From the NCBI GenBank assembly GCA_028673005.1, contig CM054115.1, forward strand, positions 188,453,548-188,517,547: 64,000 nucleotides of DNA. Reading direction: 5' to 3'. The notes under the pieces are model-generated. The model made no database searches. It saw nothing but the letters and a program-made list of their open reading frames with translations, and had not been told where the DNA came from. A program made the translations under genes and the position numbers. This DNA comes from Tanypteryx hageni (lineage: Eukaryota > Arthropoda > Insecta > Odonata > Petaluridae). Each line of letters starts with the position of its first letter. Position 1 is the stretch's first letter. This document shows, piece after piece, positions 10,839 through 22,984 of the stretch.

Positions 10839-12564
10839 GCCAGAGTAGCAATGCGTAATGCGTTTAACAATTATAAAAAGAAGGTTTTACAGGAAAACTT
10901 GAAAGAGAACCCAAAAGCATTTTGGTCTTACGTCAGGGAAGTTCAAGGTAGGGGCCCCACTATTCCGTCACTGCGGTCGGAAACGGGAAACGTAGTTCAC
11001 GATAGTACAGGTAAAGCAAACCTATTAAACCATCACTTTTAGAAAGCTTTTATTCATGATGACGATGAATGTGAAACCCCTATTCCTATGCGTCAGGGCG
11101 ATTCGATGGAAGATTTGGTATTTTCGGAAAATGGCATCGCGCTCTAACTTCATTCAATTAAGCCAATTAAATCTCCTGGACCGGAGGTAATTCCCGCGCG
11201 TGTAATGAAAGAATTAGCTGCTGAAATCGCGCCGTATTTGAAAATTATATTCTAGAAATCCATTAGAGAAGGAGTAGTTCCTAAAGATTGGAAGGTGGCA
11301 CACGTTACGCCTATCCATAAGGGTGGCGACAGAGAGAACCCCGAAAATTATAGGCCGATAACCTTAACTTCATTATCGTGCAAGATACTTGAGCACATAG
11401 TCTTTAGCTCTGTAATGCGCTATTTATATAGTCATTCATTGCATAGCGGATGCCAACACGGATTCCGGAGAGGTAGATCATGCGAAACGCAGCTCGGCCT
11501 GTTCGTGGACGATTTGTTGCGATGCGGAGCGAAAAATACTCAGGTCTATGCCATATTCATTGATTTCAGGAAGGCGTTCGATAAAGTATCTCATAGGAAA
11601 TTAATTGCGAAGTTAGGACAATGTGGTATCAATCCGAAAGTTGTCGGTTGGGTGAGAGACATCCTCTCGAATTGGGAACAGATAGTTGTCATCGATGGGA
11701 AATACTCGTCCCCCGTTAAAGTTGCTTCGGGTGTTCCTCAGAGAAGTGTATTGGGCCCTCTGCTCTTCTTAAACTATGTAAATGATATCTGCTCGGTTGT
11801 TCGTAGTAAAATTAGGCTTTTCGCCGATGACACCGTTCTATATAAAGAAATAAAAAACCAGGAGGAGTCGCTGCGTGAAGACTTAAGAGCCATTTCAGCG
11901 TGGTGCAAAGAATGGCAAGTCGAAATTAATTATACTAAATGTGCCGCAGTCACGTTCTGGAAAAGTAAGAACAAAGATTTAGGTTTCGAATATAAAATAG
12001 ATGAAATGAGCATTCGACAAGCTGAACATGTAAAATATTTAGGAGTAACAATTTGTCGAGATCTTTCGTGGGACATGCACATTCGTCGAGTTATAGGCGC
12101 GGCCAACAAGAAACTGGCATTCATAGGTAGAATTGTACGGAACACTACAGAGAAAGTACGTGAAACTTCGCTACTTATCACTGGTAAGTACGCAAGTGGA
12201 ATACGCAGCGAACATATGGGATCCGTACGAGAAGGGACACATAATTCAACTAGAAAGAGTACAGCGTAGAGCAGCCAGATTTGTAAAACAAAAGTACGAA
12301 CATAAGGAAAGCGTCACCTCTTTATTGAGCGATTTGAACTGGGTATCACTAGAGGATCGTAGATTGGACTCAAGGTTGAAACTTCTGGAGAAATATAGGT
12401 CGGAATGTCTAAAAGAGGAGGTAGTGGGAATAATTGTGGCACCGACGTATATAGGTAGAAATGATCGAGACGATAAAATACGTGAGATTAATTGTAGGAC
12501 GGAGCGCTATCTAGGCTCGTTCTTTCCGATGACAATAAGAGATCACAATTTCGAATTGCGTTAG
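10839..12564 (+). pseudogene. CR1/L2-like LINE reverse transcriptase with intact FADD motif
   Basis: Reading resumes in a new frame at about 10839 (NAFNNYKKKVLQENLKENPK) and stays open to 12269 apart from stops near 11041, 11145 and 11253. The main open piece has WKVAHVTPIHKGG, NYRPITLTSLSCKILEHIV, YAIFIDFRKAFDKVSH, SGVPQRSVLGPLLFLNYVND (the usual G-V-P-Q-G-S core with G changed to R) and LFADDTVLY. A second frame change near 12180 leads into the C-terminal part (YAANIWDPYEKGHI, LERVQRRAARFV), ending at 12564. The catalytic aspartates are present, but the stops make it inactive. Confidence 0.8.
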
Positions 12565-12664
12565 ACAATCTTTAGGTAGGCTTTGGTGCATTGCACCCCC
12601 TGCCACCCACCAACTTGGTGAATTGCAGGGTAACTTGTAAATGTAGTTAAAATTAAGAGAGGAA

Positions 12665-13970
12665 CTTGGGACATTAACATTTCTCTATCAGAAGGACAGA
12701 AAAGAGAATTAGAATCCGTGTCAAATGACAGCGAGCAATTGCTTTTGATCCAAAAAAGACAAACTTTTCCGATTTTCAAATCAGTATAATATATAAATTC
12801 TCAAGACTGTCACGGAACTTTTGGACATTTCGCGATGGAATTAAGAGCTGTCAAACCGTTATAACTCCATAGGTTGGTAGCTATAAAAATCAAACATCCT
12901 GGAAAAGACCCGTATTCGATTCCAGGAGACGATTATATTTCCCTATAAGTTAACACGAAATTATCGATTTTTCAAGGTGCAAGATTTTTTCTTTCATTCA
13001 TCAAATTACGTAAATATGAACCAATTTTTTCCATTTTTGACCGCTGAAACTATAATATATCTTATCCTTACAGTGGTTATATGTTGCATGGAAGAGTTTG
13101 TGAAAAATACGCATGTCTTTTTGAAATTTTATAGCTTTTTCGTTCTATTTCCGGGTGTTATCAAGGCGATCCACATTGTTGCCTCCGATTCAAATCGTGG
13201 ACATTTTAAACGATCGACATAAAGAAAAAACTTTCTTTATTTTAATACTGGAATGTTATCTTTCTCGTAAGTAAAATGATTGCATCCTATATATTTAATA
13301 TATGTTAACGCAAATATGTATACGCATCAATTTAAAATCTAATGACAAGGATAATATGGGCTATTATTAAGAAATGAAGAATGACATATTGTAAAGTACA
13401 AAAATATTTATGTTGGTAACAATTCATGACTAAAATGTGAAATTAATGGTTTAATTAATTGTATACGAAACAAGATGGAAAAGTATACTCCATAAATGGA
13501 ATACACAGAGATTTTAAATGCGTTCTTAATGGGAAATACGTATGAAACGATATTAAAAAATTGGGCGATTATCGAATTTTTATGGTCTCGGAGACTAACT
13601 TGTAGTAAATGTTGTTATCTATCCTAATAAATTTTTTAATCTATACCTTACAGATCATGTAAGAGCTAGGGAGATAAATGTTTTATATTTCATTGTTGCT
13701 TGACGGATGCCATTTAACGAGATACGAGTATAAGTTTGTTAAAGTAATTATGTAAAGTGGAAGTTCTAATTGACGTATTCAGTTGAAAATCGCAATTGGG
13801 GATAAATTTTAATTACGATCACTCATAAATAATTGAATTAAATTCCGACCAGGGGTTTAGGAGATAAAAGTTACGACGGGCGGACGGACGGAACAGACGT
13901 GTCCATAAGGCGTTCCGCTATTACCGATTTGCTGGTAAAGAACGGCTAAATAAACTTCCATGTGAATTAG
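12665..13970. other. AT-rich spacer with a B-box-like repeat relic
   Basis: No gene seen. The stretch 12890-12960 contains CCCGTATTCGATTCCAGGA, which resembles the B-box part of the composite repeat found at 31.9, 39.3 and 62.7 kb, and may be a diverged copy. GACGGGCGGACGGACGGAAC at about 13876 resembles the GGACGGACAGACAG block of the same family. Confidence 0.35.
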
Positions 13971-13974
13971 TCCC

Positions 13975-14110
13975 CTACTTTTAAATGGGAAGCATATTAT
14001 AAGATAGCATTGCTATAATTCGTTTAAAGAAAATCAACGGACTAATTCATGAAGCTGTATATCTCAACAAAAGATAAAATCTTAGGATGACGTCATAATC
14101 CTAAACCAAG
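13975..14110 (+). repeat. Dispersed repeat, relative at 30965-31115
   Basis: Shares an ordered set of blocks with 30965-31115: AATGGGAAG, then TAGCATTGCT versus TAGCATCGCT, then a TCAACMAAAGAT block, then GGATGACGTCATAAT versus TGATGACGTCGTAAT. The order and spacing are alike, so the two are probably old copies of one family. No coding signal was seen. Confidence 0.45.
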
Positions 14111-14254
14111 AAAATAGCGCCTTATTTAATTTGCTCTGCAATTCTTCCCTAGCTTGTATAATATACCTTCGGAATGTGCCGAATTACCACGGATTATTCA
14201 TTTGTAATCGGTGTATAAGGGATATTTACAGGATGGCGCATAAGCATGAATGAA

Positions 14255-14620
14255 ATAATCCGATGTACCCACCACATAACTTTCTTCATGACTGTAATAT
14301 TTCTAAAAATTCCAAATAGGTTACATAATAACAAATATTTTAAGAAACTGCGAGAAAAAATTAAAGATTTTACAAAGAACTGAAATAGATACCTTCTGAT
14401 ATTGGATATAGCCAGGAACTATCAAGAAAATAAAAAGGAGCGTTACTAACAATAAGTCATAACTAAGCGTCAATCGTTAACAGTAGTCGCCGGTAGGTGG
14501 TGGCAGCTAAAAAATTAATTTTAAAATACCTCTTAAACAATTCATTATATGGGAAAATGTTTCAAACAAAGGTTGTAGAAAATTAAATGACCTAAACATT
14601 TATTCCAATAATTTTTACAT
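14255..14620 (+). mobile_element. Unnamed MITE family, copy 1
   Basis: About 366 bp, clearly homologous along its length to copies at 14659-15013 and, inverted, at 57042-57412. The best-kept blocks are AACAAATATTTTAAGAAACTG, GATATTGGATATAGCCA, AAAAGGAGCGTTACTAA and AACTAAGCGTCAAT. The left end, ATCCGATGTACCCACC, is a worn form of the terminal repeat seen intact in copy 3. The right end has decayed. No coding capacity. Confidence 0.75.
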
Positions 14621-14658
14621 AAATTTAATATTAATATTAAACAAAATATTTTTAACAT

Positions 14659-15013
14659 ATCTGATTTGGCCACCACATGACTCTCTCCATATAAGTAACA
14701 TTTCAAAAATTCCAAATGGGTTAATTAATAACAAATATTTTAAGAAACTGCGAAAAAATTTTAGACTTGACAAGGAACAGAAATAAACGCAAACCATAGC
14801 CTTTTGATATTGGATATAGCCACAAAGCTCCAACAATTAAGAAAAGAAAAAGGAGCGTTACTAAGACGTAACTAAGCGTCAATTGTTAACAATAGTCGTC
14901 GGTAGATAGCGTGGTGGTAGCAGTTAAAAATATACGATATCTCTTAAACAATGCGTTATATGGAAAATGGTTTAAAACACATTGTAGAAAATTAAACTTT
15001 TTACAACTTTTAT
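14659..15013 (+). mobile_element. Unnamed MITE family, copy 2
   Basis: Second copy in the same direction as copy 1, about 40 bp downstream of it. It starts ATCTGATTTGGCCACCACATG (terminal repeat) and ends near ACTTTTTACAACTTTTAT, where the matching right terminal repeat is lost. The 73-aa open frame on the other strand (14615-14836) is an artefact. Confidence 0.75.
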
Positions 15014-15830
15014 ATCTGTAACGTTTTACATTTATCATATATTAAAGCAAATTTTAAAAATAACGGATAATAGACAAGAGTAACACACTTCAGGCTGACC
15101 GATGTTTACCAAAAACTAATCAGTTATTGTGATTTAAAAAAAAATGTTAAATATAAAATTCCACATTGATGTGATTAATAGTTTTTGAGTTAGAGCACCC
15201 ACAAAAAACTGTCACATACACACAGACATCGATAAAATGGTCAAAACGTGTTCAGCGGACCTCAAAACGTGTATTTCCGTTAAAATTTCGAAATCGATTT
15301 CTTTCATGAAAATAATATGGAGAAAGTAAAAATCAAAGTTAAATTTTAAAAATAAGTTTAGAAATATTAATTGAGTTGGTTGTATTTTGAATAATCAGTT
15401 CATATTTCTAAAACTTACTTTTTAGATTTATTTTTATTTGTTTTCAATTTTGCTTCATACAATCAAGTGCAACTTGTTTAAATTCCAAAAGCACTAGTCA
15501 TATCCATTACTTTACAGCACGTTTCGGTTTCGTTTCTCCTTCTCCAATCCCAAATTGTCCATTAGGAACATCTCTATACACGAGTTTCTCTTTAATTTAG
15601 ATGCTATGAGCGATAAAGCGGGATATGAAATATGCCCGAAGGACGGCGCGCCAACAAAATATGTATTTCTCTTGCCGATGTGTAAGCAAACAGTTAAACC
15701 TAACGAATTGGCATAATCCGTCATGGATATTTGTACTTTCTCCAATTTCACCAAGATGGCCAACATTTTTTCCTTCCTGAAAGCGTCCGAATAATTATCC
15801 GCCTCTTCTCTTCTTGTCAGCGGCGATAAT
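15014..15830. other. AT-rich spacer, no gene recognised
   Basis: The block around 15215-15300 (ACACACAGACATCGATAAAATGG, and ACCTCAAAACGTG repeated loosely) looks like part of a dispersed repeat, but I found no partner in this window. The 114-codon minus-strand frame at 15512-15856 has no recognised domain. Confidence 0.3.
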
Positions 15831-16690
15831 TTTCTCCCGATAAACCTTGAACTCAATTTTGCGTGCGAGGTTCCAGTTAAGCCCCAGAAATTTCTCCATT
15901 TCTCGACGTCATCCCCGTACGCAAGCGCATCGCTCTAAAAGAGGCAATAAGCCCGTCGACCTCTCCATTCCGCCCCCACCCCCAACCCACGCAGGAAGGC
16001 CCCCGGAAAGGATCACTCCTCCAATGGCAGGTGCGTCCCTTTTTTCTGCCCACTTTCACCCGATACGCCCCCACGGGTCCATCCGTCCAGGCCCCCTTTA
16101 TCCCACGCACATTTCCCTCCCTCCACTCGCTCCCCTCTCCCCTATCTCCCTCCCTCCCCATCCCATTTATACTCCCCTCTATTAAGTCCCCCTCTTTCCT
16201 CCTCCAGCCCCCTCGTCGTCATTACCACCTCCTCAACCCCCTTCCGCTCCAGAGGAGTGGCTAAAACCAGATGGCCCGCTGGAGTGAGCCTTTCTTAATT
16301 GGGGCACTTCCAAAGGATGCCTCGAGGCGCTGAGTGTTTCCTGGAGGATACGCGGGAGGGAGTCCCGTTCGGCTGGATTCGAAAAGGAGGAGACCCTTGT
16401 TGCATCCTTCCGCTGCTGTTCTGCAGCGCTGTGGGACGGCCGTTTCGGTCCGCCCCTTGTGTGGATATGTGAAGAAGGAGAAGGAGCGGAGTCGCTTGTG
16501 TCACGCTCCACTGGGCAGTATGATTGGCAGTAAAATGGAGGCGCCGCGAGGACCAGAGGTAGCGGGCGTTTATGACAGCTGTTGTACGTTTTCTTACGGT
16601 CTGGAAATGGTGTGATTTTCCCTTGAGTTGCCAGGGACATATAAAATAAATTACACAAGCTTCCAAACGATCTGTCCGCCTTCACGAAAG
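15831..16690. other. GC- and CpG-rich island with a polypyrimidine core
   Basis: CpG dinucleotides are frequent at 15840-15970 and 16310-16560. Between them is a pyrimidine-rich block (about 16085-16250, dominated by CCCTCC and CCCCTC). Such islands in a surrounding AT-rich region may mark promoters or enhancers, but no conserved protein is visible in any of the overlapping open frames. Confidence 0.4.
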
Positions 16691-17275
16691 ATATTAGTTA
16701 ATAACATGTTTCGCTGCATATTAAATAAAATACCAATGAGAGAAGTGCGCGTGTAACCTTGTGATAGCCTAGCTCCAAAAATATACATCAGCTTGGAAAA
16801 TTAACTTCTGAAATATACAGTTCAGTAAAAACTAACATTAACAATTTCGTGATCTAAACAATGTATACATTAAACTATTAATCTTACGCTGAGATGTATT
16901 TAGGAGAAATACTTCTTAACTCCAAATGAAAATCATTACATCTTGTTAATATTCATCGCATTCTTCGTACACTTATCAATTGAATCTCGTTTTAAAAAAA
17001 AGAAGGACCCATGGCTTTCTATCTTCTCTACTCCGCTCTGGGATTTAATTTTCTCGCATTATAGGATCGCTTTATTTCGCATACTAATGTCGCGGTTGAT
17101 CGTTAATTCCAACAAAATATACATCCGGCAAAAATATATGCGTCATTTTCTTCTCTTTTCGAAAACAATTCCTGCATTCATCTCTAGCGACGCAACCCTA
17201 GGGAAATCTCCGACGCGTTACCTACATTTCTGAAACGATTTTTGCCTACCACACAAACACAGTCACACGAAAACC
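16691..17275. other. AT-rich spacer, nothing recognised
   Basis: No transposon or gene motif was seen; homeodomain-type TAAT cores are common but uninformative. Confidence 0.35.
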
Positions 17276-17280
17276 CTGGC

Positions 17281-17301
17281 GCGCGCACACACACACACAG
17301 A
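17281..17301. repeat. Short CA microsatellite
   Basis: A GCGCGC start followed by eight or so CA units. Confidence 0.85.
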
Positions 17302-17499
17302 AGGTGGAACAAAAGAAGAAACATTACCCGAGAATGAATAGGACTCTTGGGCACACTCAACTTTCTAGATGGAGGAGAGACAGTCACGTCTTTGCTGTTC
17401 GGGCAAAATATATTACTTGCGCAAAGGGAATAAGGGGAGAGACGCGGCGCTGGCAAACAGATGACGAGCGTGATACGGGATAACAAACGCGAGCGTATT

Positions 17500-17880
17500 A
17501 GAGATGGGCGAAAGTAAATAGAGAATGCTAGTAATTAGGATGGCGTAGGCGGCTGTGATGATGAGGGTGAGTGAGAGGGAGATAGGTGAGTAGAGGAAGA
17601 GGAAGGGATGGAGGGAGAGAGCGAGAGACAGATTTGGAGGTAGAATTCAAGGAGCAGGAAAAATTATTTCGCAGGGAAAAGGGCAGAGGGCGGTTCAAGG
17701 GTTGATTTTTTCAGAGAGGAAAGGAATCCAAAGTTAATGGGGAGTGAAGCTGGAGCGAGGGGATAGGGTAGGTGGGGGGAGATAAGGGTTGAGAGGGGGA
17801 GGGCGGAGATGGAGGGAGTTGAGTGGGAGAGCGAGGGAGAGAGAGAGAGTGGAAAAGTGAGTCTTTGAAAGAGAGAAATT
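17500..17880 (+). repeat. Polypurine (GA/GGGA-rich) tract
   Basis: Long purine-rich run on the plus strand with many GAGAGAG and GGGAGG words, interrupted by short mixed pieces. Open frames on the opposite strand rich in Pro, Ser and Leu are artefacts of this composition. Confidence 0.7.
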
Positions 17881-20035
17881 GGCTAATCTTGAGAGCCACT
17901 CGCTGGATTTTAAAAGGTAGTGCTCCGGGAAGTTACGAAGGGGAGGGATTTGGACGCGAGAATACGACTCGTCTAGAAATTTCTTAATGAGGAAGGAATT
18001 CTTTAATTCAATGCAGTTGAGCACAGATGCATTTTATTAACGAGGCGATTTGTATTCGCACGCCGCTCGGCACGTGAAGCTTGAATCAGCATCTAGAGCG
18101 GCACAAATTGCATCGTTTAATTTGCTCGCTCCTCCTTACGCCTAATCTCAATGGAGAGCAAATTTATTCGATGAAGATGAATTTTGCAGCACTAAAGAGG
18201 CCTGACTTTATAGTTCTTGGTTTACCAGTAATCTTATAAATGTTTATAAATAACCCTTAAAATTTTTTTACCTGTCATATTAACAACTTAGCGATAAATA
18301 CATGCAAATGGAATAAATAATAGATACCGATGATATAATAACTGAAATTAATAAATTATGATATACAATGTGTTGGGAAAAATTCAGATTCTACTGAGGG
18401 TTATCAATTGACTTCATCGATATTTCGTTCTCAAATCATTGGACTAACTAAACAGACCTGCGCTTTTGCCATACGGAGAAAGTGAGACTCGGCAAACTCA
18501 GTGTCTTCTTTTCAGGTGATATGACAAAGGAAATGTTGTGGGTTTGCTTCTTCTGACATTAGCCTCAAAAGAAAATCACTTTATTATACAATGAAAACTT
18601 TTTCATAGAATGAATGAAAAGCAAGAATTTAATAATTTACGGGTAGCTTTTTATAAAAAATCGATCAATTTTAGATTTTAGGAATATCCGTTTAGAGCAA
18701 GGGACGGCATTCGAAATCACCAGAAGAGACGCTATTTTTCAATTCAATATAGAACCTAACGTGAAAAGAGCTGCAGCAAAGGTGAATAAGATGCTTCTAA
18801 TATTAAAAAATCCTATTCATATTGCAGAACATTAGTATAAGCAAACGTGAACTTAAAGTCAAAATCAAATTGAATTTTGTAGGTGATACGAGAAGAAGTA
18901 GGTTTAAGGAGCCGCACTTGGATCCTTAAAGAGCAGCATTAGCCGAAAGTGGCTGACCGATGGATTGGAATTCTGACTCTGAGAGCCATGAAAATTTCTT
19001 TGCTACGAGATTGTTTTAGAACGTATACACTAAAACCGATCAAAAGGTTATATTAAATGTGGTATCTTAATAGTTACTATTAAGCTACCAATTGCAAAGT
19101 ATATTGTAAAATATATTTTCTTTTAGAAGAAATAATTCAGGCACTGAATATTTATAGAAAAAACGCCTAACTACAATTTTGATATGCAATGGTGTCAAAA
19201 GAAAATCTAAATTATTACAAACTGCTGAAATTTAACCGTTATTACAAGTGGACAAAAATAATCACACTAAAAAGTAATATTCTTAAACCTATTAGTTATT
19301 CGTGTTTTCATCTTCCTAAGGACATGACATTGGATTTGAAATAAATAGCGTTACCATGATGTTGGATCACAGTAAAATTCAGGTAAAGATAAATATTTTA
19401 AATAAAGTATCAAGAAAAAGCACTCATGTATCAAATAGTATTTCTCAATAATAAAGAAATATATGGGAAAAAGTGATTGCTGGTCGAAACGCATCATTGG
19501 TGAACCTCTCGGTAAAAATGAGACTATCTTCCGAGAATGCGATGCAGTATCCCAAACACGCCGCACGGACAGTGAATTTGTTTTTGCTATGCCAATGGGT
19601 TTGCAAATAAATAAATACCAGGAATGACAACATTAGGTGACTTACCGAGGATAACGAGCGGCTAATAAAAAAACTCTTGATTATATGTATTCACTACGTG
19701 AAATTACTCAGATTATTAATAAAAAGCAACTTTTATGCAAAGCTTCTTAATTATTGGCATTATTTCCAAAATAATTTTAATCGTCTTTCAACCCGCTGAA
19801 ACCACATATCATTTATGAAGGCTAAAGCGCTCTTCACAAGGACAAAGTTCATTAATTTCGATCATGCAATGGTAAAATATCACCAACGCTAGAATTCGGA
19901 ACGTTTAAATAAAACCTATCGCAGAATTTGAATGGTAATAAGTGCGTTTAATGAACGAATCTATAGGCACTACCGGTGTCTTAAAAACAAAACAAAGGAT
20001 TTTCGTAATAGATATCCCAAAAACTACGCGAAATT
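17881..20035. other. AT-rich spacer with a small CpG-bearing patch
   Basis: Mostly plain AT-rich DNA. The patch at about 18040-18190 has CpGs, a CACGTG palindrome near 18071 and several TTTAAT/TAAT cores, and could be a regulatory element. No gene was recognised. Confidence 0.3.
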
Positions 20036-20039
20036 AAAG

Positions 20040-20580
20040 CGCGATGAATTTTAAAAGGGCGAGGGAAAGACGTTTAAGAGAGCGATAGAGTGAAGAGAGG
20101 GAGAGAGAGAGAGGGTCGAGAGGAGGAAGTCTAGAGGAAAAAGGGAGACAATCGTTTGCAAATGAGAAGCACATTAAGAACTGTTCGAGCTTAGGAAAGT
20201 CGAAAGGAAGACCGCGAAGGAAAGGAATAGGACTAAGAAGAGGAAAAGAGTGAGAGAGAGGAAGGGGGAGCAGTGGAGGAGAATGGAGGGAAGAGGGAGG
20301 CGGAGATAACAAATTCAAGGCGGCGTGGCGAGTCACGTTGAGAGAGAGAGAAAGAAAGAAAGCAAAGCGAACTCTCGGATGGATACGGTTGTTGAATTAA
20401 GGAAACGCTGAGTGGGGAATGAGGAAGTGCGAGGACAAGGACATGGGCGAGAAAGTGTTTGGGAGGGGGAGAGAGAGAGATCCAGAAGAGCGGAGAACAT
20501 GAGAGGACGAGAGAGTGGGCCGGAGAAGAACCAGGGAGAAGGGAGGGAAATGGAGAGGAGAGAGGAATAAGGGTTCCTGC
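20040..20580 (+). repeat. Polypurine GA-rich tract
   Basis: Purine-rich plus strand, including GAGAGAGAGAG near 20100 and 20340-20370. It is followed immediately by a CpG-rich patch and then by a pyrimidine tract, so purine bias switches strand across about 100 bp. Confidence 0.7.
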
Positions 20581-20584
20581 GAGT

Positions 20585-20690
20585 CGAGGATATCTGCCTT
20601 AGGGGAAGAGAGGCCGCCGGTGCCAGGGGCGGACCGCTCCCCAGAGAGTCCGCGGCGCGCCAGCGCGCACATCTTGCTCTTAATAAGCCC
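20585..20690. other. Small CpG-rich patch between opposite purine/pyrimidine tracts
   Basis: Contains GGCCGCCGGTGCC, GGACCGCTCC and CCGCGGCGCGCCAGCGCGC. Possible regulatory site; no gene evidence. Confidence 0.35.
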
Positions 20691-20900
20691 CCTCTCCTTC
20701 CCTCCTCCCACTCTCCCCTTCCCCACCTCTCCCTCTCTCACTTTCTGCCTCTGTCCCCAACCCACCCCCTTTCCCACCTGTCCTCTAATTCCTCTCCCAT
20801 TTTCCCGAAGGGAGCCCCCCGCCAAACTTTCTATCCCCTTCGTGTTTGCCCTTCGCCCATCTAGCATCCTCCTCCAATTTTATCCACCTCACTGTCGCTC
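20691..20900 (+). repeat. Polypyrimidine tract
   Basis: Dominated by CCCTCTCC, CCTCCC and CTCTCC words; mirror image in base bias of the polypurine tract just upstream. Confidence 0.65.
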
Positions 20901-22870
20901 ACCGCATTCGCCGTTTCCTTCAATTTTTTTGTGCCCCGCAGTGGATGGGCATCAAGTGCTAGTATTTACACGAAGTCCTTATCCCGAAATTCCTTCGGTT
21001 TGTAAGGGCTAATTTAATTGTTTTTTTTTTGTTTGCATGAAAATTATTTAATAGATTAATGGGATACTGGAAAGCAATTATTGCCGTTATGTGGCCTTAT
21101 TGTTTGTTGCGTCGGTAGAAAATTTGTCGCCATTTATTTTTTTATGTATCCGCCCACAATTTGTGCAAAGAGTTTAATGGTATTTATTGCTGACTCTGCT
21201 CATATGTTAGTGTAAAAGTTGTATATAACATTACAGTCTGAAGAAGTGTGTTTTAGCAAAGAAGATTGAAGGTTTGGCGTTAATATGTTAAGGATTAGAT
21301 TCCTGCTTGCGATATTACTTATGTGAAACTCCATTTGCCTAGCTCAAACGTTTATTCATTTATCCAATAAAATTCTAATATACTTCCAATGATGGGGTTG
21401 CGGTGATGAAATTTGGAATTACTGTTCACACAACAGGACAAAACAAACAGGAAAATTCTAATGATCGCCATTTTAGGTGACTCCGACAACAATTATGCTC
21501 CTTGATGCCGTTAGTTACAATGAAGCCAAGAGATTGCATAATAACGTCACATTAAAAAAAGTCGAAACTCGACCTCGAAACGTGAAACTTAACACCATAA
21601 AGGGTAAAGCTCTTCTAAGTTTTCGCAATATTCACAGCCACTCGGAAACAGCTGTGAATGTCATTTAGAATAAAAACCTAAAACTATTTCAAATGATTAG
21701 AAATTAAATACTTTCTAAAATAAATAACTTTCTCACGAATTTTTACCACATATCGTCAGACTGCTTTTTTTCTAAAATTTATGGATCACAAATTTACACC
21801 AGTAAACGATATGACTGCATTTGTTTAGTTTAGAAGTCAAACCTTTCCAAATCCAGTCATATCAATGTTGAAAAGTGATGAGTCCTCAAATACAGAAACT
21901 CTGTCAGAAGAACGTGGATTAATTATCCACTATGCCCCAAGTATAAATCGTAATGATGCAGCCATATTTCGTTTTTCCATGACAAAAATTTATTTCATCA
22001 TAAAATGAACTGAATGGAAACAAGTAGGGAAATTCCATAATTTATAGTGACGGGGAGAGAGAGAAAGATTTATCACTATCCTAGTTCAAGATGTAATTTA
22101 ATGTACATGTATGAAATTTATCAAGTATAGGCACAATAAATCAAGCAAAAAAATGTTAATAGCAACAGAGTTTCTGTATAAAATATGCAAACCCAATTCG
22201 TCCAGTAGATCAATATTAAAATATAAGTACATTTAAATGAGCCATAGAAAATTCCATTTTATATTTCTCAAAAACTGAATCTTTCGCAACTTGGAGATTA
22301 AATTATTTTATAAATTCTTAAAAACAATCTCCCATGATTGCATTCTTAAATTATTGAAATAAAATGTCCCTTGCTGTCTACATTTAAAGAATAAATAATG
22401 CATTACATAATGATACTACAAAATGCAATGACTTTCAATTAGCGTTTTAGAGTTGTCGCACGATTTGAATTCAAACAAATGTGAAACATTCGTCAAAATG
22501 AGAAAAATACATTTAATATTTTTCTTATTCCCAGCTTCGAATAATGCGCCTTAAATTTAAAATTAAAATTGCAGAAATATTGAGAAAACCCTGCCACCAC
22601 TATATTTATGTATTCTAGTCTTTATAATTATTTTTGCACTCTCAGGAACAGAGTTCTGGCTTTAGCAGACCCAACAATTTCCGTCTCGCGTAAAAAAGTA
22701 ATTACTGCTGACGCGAATCCCACTCTTTTTTCATTTTTTAATCCTCAAGTGCTCTTTCCTTAACGGGCGCTTTCAATTTTATTTGGCGGCCATCTCGAGT
22801 CGGAGACTTAATTTAAGCGTGATATGTGTGTGGTCCGGAGGTGGCAAGCGCGAAACCACTCTTTTTTCGA
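20901..22870. other. AT-rich spacer
   Basis: No gene or transposon recognised. A weak CTGAAGAAG motif occurs at 21239. The 22680-22870 part has CpGs, TAATTA and ATTTGGCGGCCATCTCGAG and may be a non-coding regulatory patch. Confidence 0.3.
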
Positions 22871-22875
22871 AACGA

Positions 22876-22975
22876 GAGATGCAGAGAGAGTGAGAGAGAG
22901 AGAGATAGAGAGGGAGGGAGGAATAGAGAGAGAGAGAGAGAGAGAGAGAGAGGTTAGCATGGAGATGAAAAAGTG
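22876..22975 (+). repeat. GA microsatellite
   Basis: Runs of GAGAGAGAG over about 90 bp, longest at about 22928-22952. GA repeats are binding sites for GAGA-type factors in insects, but no promoter is evident. Confidence 0.85.
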
Positions 22976-22984
22976 AGGGGAGAA

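Larger units (their letters stand above)
9918..12664 (+). mobile_element. CR1/L2-like LINE, 5'-truncated
   Basis: Non-LTR retrotransposon on the plus strand with endonuclease (9927-10690), linker and reverse transcriptase (11295-12269), and C-terminal region to 12564. An untranslated 3' end follows with TGCATTGCACCCCCTGCCAC and a short ATGTAG-type end, a tail style known from arthropod CR1/L2 elements. The first residues of the endonuclease and any ORF1 are missing, so the copy is truncated at about 9920. A shorter relative of the 3' end is present at about 63008-63172. Confidence 0.8.

Noticed and set aside
15512..15856. 114-codon minus-strand frame
   Set aside because: Unlike repeat artefacts it has mixed composition, but no motif was recognised and a chance frame of this length is plausible.
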